Under the pieces are notes generated by a model. The model made no database searches and was not told the origin of the DNA. It saw nothing but the letters and a program-made list of their open reading frames with translations. The position numbers and the translations under genes are program-made. Shown in pieces: positions 6,568 through 10,612 of a DNA stretch of 10,612 bases (positions are counted from its first letter, which is position 1; each line of letters begins with the position of its first letter). This DNA comes from an uncultured Candidatus Nemicrothrix sp. (lineage in GTDB: Bacteria > Actinomycetota > Acidimicrobiia > Acidimicrobiales > Acidimicrobilacustridaceae): the NCBI GenBank assembly GCA_903827085.1, contig CAIKHC010000138.1, forward strand, positions 1 through 10,612, in the 5' to 3' direction.

Positions 6568-7469
6568 GTTCGTTTAACCGCGCTGCTGTCGAGGCAATCT
6601 GCGCCGACGTCGTTGGCCGCCGCAATGAAATCGACGTCGTTGTTGCTGCGCTTGCCGCTGAGCGCCACGTGCTACTTGAGGGTCCTCCAGGCACTGGCAA
6701 ATCCTCGTTACTTCGTGCACTTGCTCACGCCTCTGGCGTCGAACTTGTTTTCGTTGAAGGAAATGCCGAGCTGACACCTGCTCGTTTGGTTGGCACCTTT
6801 GACCCCGCCCGCGTCCTTACCGACGGCTACAGCGCCAACGTGTTTCTCGACGGCCCCCTGGTTGATGCGCTGCGCACCGGTTCGTTGCTGTACATCGAAG
6901 AAATCAATCGTGTTCCTGAAGAAACGCTCAACGTGATCATCACGGCCATGAGCGAACGAGAACTCAACATCCCGCGCTTGGGTCGTGTTGTTGCCGAACC
7001 GGGTTTCCGTGTTGTTGCCGCCATGAATCCCTTCGATGCAATCGGCACGGCGCGCATTTCTTCGGCGGTGTACGACCGTGTTTCACGGGTCTCGATGGGC
7101 TACCAGTCCGAAGCAGAAGAGACAGAAATCGTTGCCCGCGAAGCAAAGGGGCCCGGCGCCGGACCAGTGGGCCGGCGCGCGGTGCGCGTTGTTCGTGCCA
7201 CACGCGACCATGCCGATCTGCGCGTCGGATCCTCGGTTCGCGGTGCGATCGATCTGTCACTTATCGCTGAACAACTCGCAGCGCTGCGGGACCTCGATGT
7301 CACCAACGAAGAACTTGGACTGGATGCGGCCCTCGCTGCACTTTCCGGACGCATTCGCGTTCGCGAAGGTTCTGGTCGCACTCCTGAAGCGATCGTTCGC
7401 GACCTCTGGGCGGCCAATCCGCTTGAATCTGACGATTCAACAACGGAGACCCACCCGGGAAAAGCCTGA
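6564..7469 (+). CDS. MoxR-type AAA+ ATPase
   Basis: 301 aa; the ATG overlaps the SDR stop as ATGA, so translation is coupled. Walker A G40-P-P-G-T-G-K-S47; Walker B L-L-Y-I-E-E (108-113) with E112 in place of the usual first aspartate, a variation seen in MoxR relatives; I-N-R-V-P-E-E-T-L-N (114-123); sensor 1 A-A-M-N-P-F (152-157); candidate arginine finger R172; sensor 2 region G-S-S-V-R-G-A-I-D (222-230, R226). MoxR ATPases work with VWA partners as chaperones that insert cofactors or metals or activate enzymes: MoxR with methanol dehydrogenase, NorQ/NorD, CbbQ/CbbO, CoxD/CoxE. The next gene is such a VWA protein. The client is not known; the mycofactocin setting points to the SDR or other mycofactocin-dependent dehydrogenases (inference). 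Confidence 0.92.
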   Translation: MSSFNRAAVEAICADVVGRRNEIDVVVAALAAERHVLLEGPPGTGKSSLLRALAHASGVELVFVEGNAELTPARLVGTFDPARVLTDGYSANVFLDGPLVDALRTGSLLYIEEINRVPEETLNVIITAMSERELNIPRLGRVVAEPGFRVVAAMNPFDAIGTARISSAVYDRVSRVSMGYQSEAEETEIVAREAKGPGAGPVGRRAVRVVRATRDHADLRVGSSVRGAIDLSLIAEQLAALRDLDVTNEELGLDAALAALSGRIRVREGSGRTPEAIVRDLWAANPLESDDSTTETHPGKA

Positions 7470-7470
7470 A

Positions 7471-7509
7471 CCCGCCGCCTCAAGAAGGTGGCGGGGGTAG
7501 CAAACCCCC
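7471..7509 (+). other. Overlapping alternative hairpins at the MoxR-VWA junction
   Basis: Two bases after the MoxR stop, 7471-7480 pairs with 7486-7495 over the 5-base loop CAAGA; all ten positions pair, one as G-U. A second stem, 7493-7498 with 7504-7509 (GGGGGT/ACCCCC, 5-base loop), shares bases 7493-7495 with the first, so the two compete at their junction. There is no T-run, so this is not a classical intrinsic terminator. It could protect or process the message or tune the ATPase to VWA ratio. If the VWA frame starts upstream, the same bases encode a proline/glycine-rich segment, which could cause the pairing by chance of composition. Confidence 0.5.
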
Positions 7510-7531
7510 ACAGGCGCCCGACGAAGAGCGC

Positions 7532-8452
7532 GTGCTGGAAGGCGAAGAAGCCGAACAAGCATTGGCCGAAGCCGGCCGCCAGTCGACCTCACGCCGGCAA
7601 ATGGAACAGCACGAATCGTTCCAAGAGATTTCGCCGGAGGTTGGCGTCCTCGATGAAGAAGCGTTTGCCGACGCACTTCGAGATGACCCCGACGAGACAC
7701 TTACGTTGCTCGCCGAACTCGTTGGCGCAACCGATGAAACGTTGCGCGAACTCGCACGTTCCCTTGCCGGTCGGGTTGTTGTCGATGTTGTTCGCACCGG
7801 TGCACCGAAACGAAAAGGTATTGGTCGACTGCGTCATCGGCGTGCCGATCATGGCGGAGAGCTCGACATCGATCGCAGTCTCGAAACCATCGCTGCGGCT
7901 CGGGCTCGTGGCGATGCGCCCTCGCTTGAGGATCTCACCGCGCGTGATTGGTCGAAGCCAGATCTTGCCCTGTGTCTCTTGATCGACCGCAGTGGTTCAA
8001 TGGGTGGTGAGCGGTTGGCAACTGCCGCTGTTGCCGCAGCTGCATCGTTATGGCGAGCGCCGATCGACACCAGCGTGGTTGCGTTCTCTGACGATGCAAT
8101 CGTGATTGCCTCACAGGGTTCTGGTCGAGACGCAGAAGACGTCGTCAACCAGCTCTTCAAACTGCGCGGTTTCGGCACCACCGACCTTGCCTTCGCCTTC
8201 CGCACCGCCGCGGCACAGCTTTCGCGATCCTCGGCCTCGCGTCGCATCACGCTGTTGCTCTCCGACGGTCGCGCCACCGCTGGTGATGATCCTGTTGAAG
8301 CTGCAGCCATGCTTGATGAACTCGTCATCCTTGCGCCCGCTGACGATCTCGACAGCGCAGTGGAACTGGCTGGTGCCGTAGGCGGACGCTGCGTTGGCGT
8401 CACCGGGCCTTCCGCCGTACCCGATGCGTTGGCGGAAGCACTCCTTGGCTAA
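7532..8452 (+). CDS. VWA-domain (MIDAS) partner of the MoxR ATPase
   Basis: 306 aa from GTG 7532. Acidic helical N-terminal region (1-80), a basic linker with K93-R-K and R-H-R-R (101-104), then a VWA domain from about 143. The metal-ion-dependent adhesion site is complete: D152-R-S-G-S156, T217 in G-T-T-D, and D245 in L-L-S-D-G-R. The L-L-S-D-G-R-A-T segment and order resemble ChlD/BchD-, CoxE- and NorD-like proteins that act with AAA+ partners. The start is uncertain: the frame stays open back to 7433, and the upstream residues N-P-P-P-Q-E-G-G-G-G-S-K-P-P look like genuine linker protein. A CTG at 7466 overlapping the MoxR stop (CTGA) would add 22 residues, but CTG starts are rare. The GTG has only a weak GAAGAG upstream. 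Role: presumed joint chaperone with MoxR. Confidence 0.88.
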   Translation: MLEGEEAEQALAEAGRQSTSRRQMEQHESFQEISPEVGVLDEEAFADALRDDPDETLTLLAELVGATDETLRELARSLAGRVVVDVVRTGAPKRKGIGRLRHRRADHGGELDIDRSLETIAAARARGDAPSLEDLTARDWSKPDLALCLLIDRSGSMGGERLATAAVAAAASLWRAPIDTSVVAFSDDAIVIASQGSGRDAEDVVNQLFKLRGFGTTDLAFAFRTAAAQLSRSSASRRITLLLSDGRATAGDDPVEAAAMLDELVILAPADDLDSAVELAGAVGGRCVGVTGPSAVPDALAEALLG

Positions 8453-8483
8453 CGAGTGGGCAGACCCTGCCATCGGTGCGACG

Positions 8484-9176
8484 ATGTCGGCCATGGCTTC
8501 GACACATGCCCTTGGCGATCTCACCTGGACTGAGGTTCGGGACTCGCCGCGCATTGTGTTGATCCCCGTTGGCAGCCTCGAACAACACGGCCCCCATCTT
8601 CCGCTCGACACCGACACGCGTATTGCCACTGCGATTGCGGAACATGTGTGTGAACTGCGCGAGGACCTTGTTGTGGGGCCTGCAGTTGGCATTGGCGCAT
8701 CGGGCGAACACGCAGGGTTCGAGGGCACGTTGTCGATCGGTACCGACGCTCTCACCACTGTGCTGGTGGAACTGGCTCGGTCCGCCGATGCCTTTGCCGG
8801 GGTTGTGTTCGTCAACGGTCATGGCGGAAACCGCGACGCACTTTTGGCTGCGCGCGCCATCCTGCGGCTCGAAGCTCGCACGGTTGTTGCCTGGTCGCCT
8901 TCGATTCCCGGCGGCGATGCCCACGCCGGTCGCAGCGAAACCTCGATCCTCCTGGCCGTTGATCCCGAGTGCGTGCGCACTGACAAGTTGGAAGCAGGTG
9001 CCACTGCTCCACTCGGTGAACTTCTCGACGATCTTCAGTCCGGTGGTGTGAAGTCCGTCAGTGAAAACGGCGTACTTGGCGATCCGACGACGGCAACTGC
9101 CGAACACGGCAACGAGCTTTTTCTTGGTCTCATCGCTGACCTTGCTCTCACCATCGACAAAGTATTTCCTCGATGA
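8484..9176 (+). CDS. mftE: Mycofactocin maturation peptidase MftE (creatininase family)
   Basis: 230 aa from ATG 8484; an ATG at 8493 (227 aa) is equally possible, neither with a strong ribosome binding site. It begins 31 bases after the VWA stop. In the known pathway MftE releases the C-terminal Val-Tyr-derived dipeptide (AHDP precursor) from MftC-modified MftA peptide. Creatininase metal-site residues are present: V-G-S-L-E33-Q-H35-G-P-H-L-P-L-D-T-D44, the N-G-H113-G-G-N loop (111-116), and H147-A-G-R-S-E152-T-S. G-E-H-A-G-F (75-80) and G-T-L-S-I-G also fit the family. MftE, rather than a generic creatininase, is preferred because mftF follows with an ATGA overlap and a mycofactocin-type SDR heads the operon. 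Confidence 0.9.
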   Translation: MSAMASTHALGDLTWTEVRDSPRIVLIPVGSLEQHGPHLPLDTDTRIATAIAEHVCELREDLVVGPAVGIGASGEHAGFEGTLSIGTDALTTVLVELARSADAFAGVVFVNGHGGNRDALLAARAILRLEARTVVAWSPSIPGGDAHAGRSETSILLAVDPECVRTDKLEAGATAPLGELLDDLQSGGVKSVSENGVLGDPTTATAEHGNELFLGLIADLALTIDKVFPR

Positions 9177-10612
9177 CCAGCGAACTTGCTGGTCTCTTCG
9201 TTGTTGCTGATCCTTCAATGCAACGCAAGGAGCGTGGCACCGTGCTGCTGGGCGGTTCCCCGCTTCGCATTGTGCGCATCAGCGAAAAAGGCGCCGACCT
9301 GGTCGATGACTTGTTGAATGGCAACCCAGTTCCGCCCGGCAAGGGCGCGACATCACTTGTTCGTCGTCTCCTCGACGGCGGCCTTCTGCAACCGGTTCCT
9401 GCAACAACACCGTTCACAACTGCCGATGTCACAGTTGTTGTTCCTGTGCACGGCGAACTTGAACCCGGATTACTCGACGGCGTTGGCCACGTCGCTCAAA
9501 TCATCGTGGTCGACGACGAAAGTGCCGAACCAGTAGTGGTTCCGGCCAAGACATCCCATGGAACAAGCGTGGTGTGCATTCGCCGCGCCACAAACGGTGG
9601 ACCAGCCGCCGCGCGCAATACCGGTCTTGGCGAGGTCAGCACATCGCTTGTTGCGTTTCTCGACGCTGATTGCCTTCCTCGACCCGGCTGGATCGAACTA
9701 CTCCTCGAACAATTCGGCGACCCTGCAGTTGCGGTTGTTGCGCCGCGCATCACCGCGATTGAACCGCTCGGTGCTCCTGACCACCCCTTGCTTTCCCGCT
9801 ACGAACGGGTGAATGCCTCACTTGATCGCGGCACGCAGCGCGGTCGCGTTCGAGCCCGCACTCGCATTTCATATGTTCCGTCCGCTGCGCTTGTTTGCCG
9901 CGTCGATGCCCTCAACGCAGCTGGTGGTTTCGACGAGGGCATGTCCGTTGGTGAAGACGTTGATCTTGTTTGGAAACTCGATGAAGCAGGCCACACCGTT
10001 CGCTATGAACCAGGCGTGACGGTCGGCCACCGCCATCGCACGACACCGTGGGCCTGGCTTCGTCGCCGTTTCGATTACGGAACCTCTGCCGGCCCACTTG
10101 CGAAGCGACACCCGGGAGCGTTGGCGCCTATCGAAGCCTCCGGTTGGAGCATTGCCACGTGGGGTCTTGTCGCTACAGGCCATCCCATTGCGGCCGGTGC
10201 CGTTGTTGGCGCGACGGCGGGAATGCTCAGCGGAAAACTCGGTGCGCTCTCCCGACCAATGCCGGTGGCGGCGCAACTGGCTGGTCGAGGACACCTCAGC
10301 GCCGGGCGCACAATCGCGCAAGGTCTGGTTCGCCCGTTGTGGCCGCTCACCGCACTCGCCATCGTGTTTGTGCCGTGGAAGCGCCTCAAGTTGGCGCTGG
10401 CCGCAGGAGTGCTCGCGCCGTCAATCATCGATTGGATCCGCACCCGACCCGACATTGCGCCACTGCCCTATGTGGCCCTTCGCTTGGCCGATGACATGGC
10501 CTACGGAGCGGGCGTGTGGGTCGGTTCGGTGCGTGCCGGAACCCTCGAGCCGCTTCTGCCCGAAGTCACCAGTTGGCCGAAACCCAGCCGCTATTCGCGC
10601 TGGCGTTCAGCG
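9173..10612 (+). CDS. mftF: Mycofactocin glycosyltransferase MftF, cut at the right edge
   Basis: 480 codons open to the last base, no stop in the window. ATG overlaps the mftE stop as ATGA. MftF adds the glucose chain to premycofactocin. GT2 core: V-T-V-V-V-P-V-H-G (86-94), I-I-V-V-D-D-E-S (110-117), N-G-G-P-A-A-A-R-N (141-149), F-L-D164-A-D166 as the metal/nucleotide-binding DxD, G-G-F-D-E (251-255), and G-E261-D-V-D-L-V-W-K-L (260-269) near the acceptor base. Residues 22-76 before the core (G-T-V-L-L-G-G-S-P-L-R, R-R-L-L-D-G-G-L-L) look like a PqqD/MftB-type peptide-recognition fold. Hydrophobic stretches at 331-350 and 388-418 could be membrane-associated. The usual length is about 470 residues, so the gene is nearly complete and the stop should lie just outside. 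Confidence 0.93.
   Translation, partial: MTSELAGLFVVADPSMQRKERGTVLLGGSPLRIVRISEKGADLVDDLLNGNPVPPGKGATSLVRRLLDGGLLQPVPATTPFTTADVTVVVPVHGELEPGLLDGVGHVAQIIVVDDESAEPVVVPAKTSHGTSVVCIRRATNGGPAAARNTGLGEVSTSLVAFLDADCLPRPGWIELLLEQFGDPAVAVVAPRITAIEPLGAPDHPLLSRYERVNASLDRGTQRGRVRARTRISYVPSAALVCRVDALNAAGGFDEGMSVGEDVDLVWKLDEAGHTVRYEPGVTVGHRHRTTPWAWLRRRFDYGTSAGPLAKRHPGALAPIEASGWSIATWGLVATGHPIAAGAVVGATAGMLSGKLGALSRPMPVAAQLAGRGHLSAGRTIAQGLVRPLWPLTALAIVFVPWKRLKLALAAGVLAPSIIDWIRTRPDIAPLPYVALRLADDMAYGAGVWVGSVRAGTLEPLLPEVTSWPKPSRYSRWRSA

Noticed and set aside
8459..8471. Inverted repeat GGCAG/CTGCC just after the VWA stop
   Set aside because: Five-base stem, no T-run; expected by chance at this composition.
8111..8815. 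Open frame (234 codons) on the minus strand across VWA and mftE
   Set aside because: Antisense shadow of two well-supported genes, serine/arginine-rich, spanning their boundary.
8400..9218. Long open frame (272 codons) on the minus strand opposite mftE
   Set aside because: It lies antisense to a gene with clear creatininase motifs; the translated sequence is Arg/Gln/Cys-rich with no family features. Such shadows are common in GC-rich codon patterns.

Overview
The window looks like part of an actinobacterial chromosome. It has moderately high GC, strong purine-rich ribosome binding sites, GTG and TTG starts, several ATGA-type gene overlaps, and mycofactocin genes, which are mostly actinobacterial. 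The mix (mycofactocin genes, DUF1214 paralogues, a mycofactocin-type SDR) would suit an Acidimicrobiia/Ilumatobacter-like organism, but the exact lineage is inference.

Left part (1-4574), metabolic genes of poorly known function. A minus-strand gene begins at the left edge with five codons visible. Next is a minus-strand protein with the COQ4-type motif HDxxHx11E, although actinobacteria are expected to use menaquinone rather than ubiquinone. Divergent from it are a DUF1214-type protein and a MOSC-domain protein on the plus strand. A second DUF1214 paralogue converges on the MOSC gene, and their stop codons touch in one TGATCA. A SnoaL/NTF2-like protein is divergent from that second paralogue.

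Middle (4600-5670). A vapBC type II toxin-antitoxin module is preceded by three 11-bp-spaced GTGTAT repeats that run into the vapB start codon. This looks like an autoregulatory operator over a leaderless promoter. The vapC stop overlaps the end of a convergent orphan gene of unknown function.

Right part (5758-10612). A tightly packed plus-strand operon reads: mycofactocin-type NAD-dependent SDR, MoxR-type AAA+ ATPase, VWA/MIDAS protein, mftE (creatininase-family peptidase) and mftF (glycosyltransferase). mftF runs off the right edge with no stop. SDR/MoxR and MftE/MftF are coupled by ATGA overlaps. MftE and MftF act late in mycofactocin maturation and glycosylation, and the SDR is a likely cofactor user. 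The MoxR/VWA pair sits where mftD would be in the classical mftABCDEF order, and it is the most interesting feature here. By analogy with MoxR/VWA pairs that activate PQQ- or metal-dependent enzymes, it may mature mycofactocin-dependent dehydrogenases. mftA-D are not in the window. The MoxR-VWA junction also carries a strong 10-bp hairpin with an overlapping alternative hairpin, and the VWA start is ambiguous.
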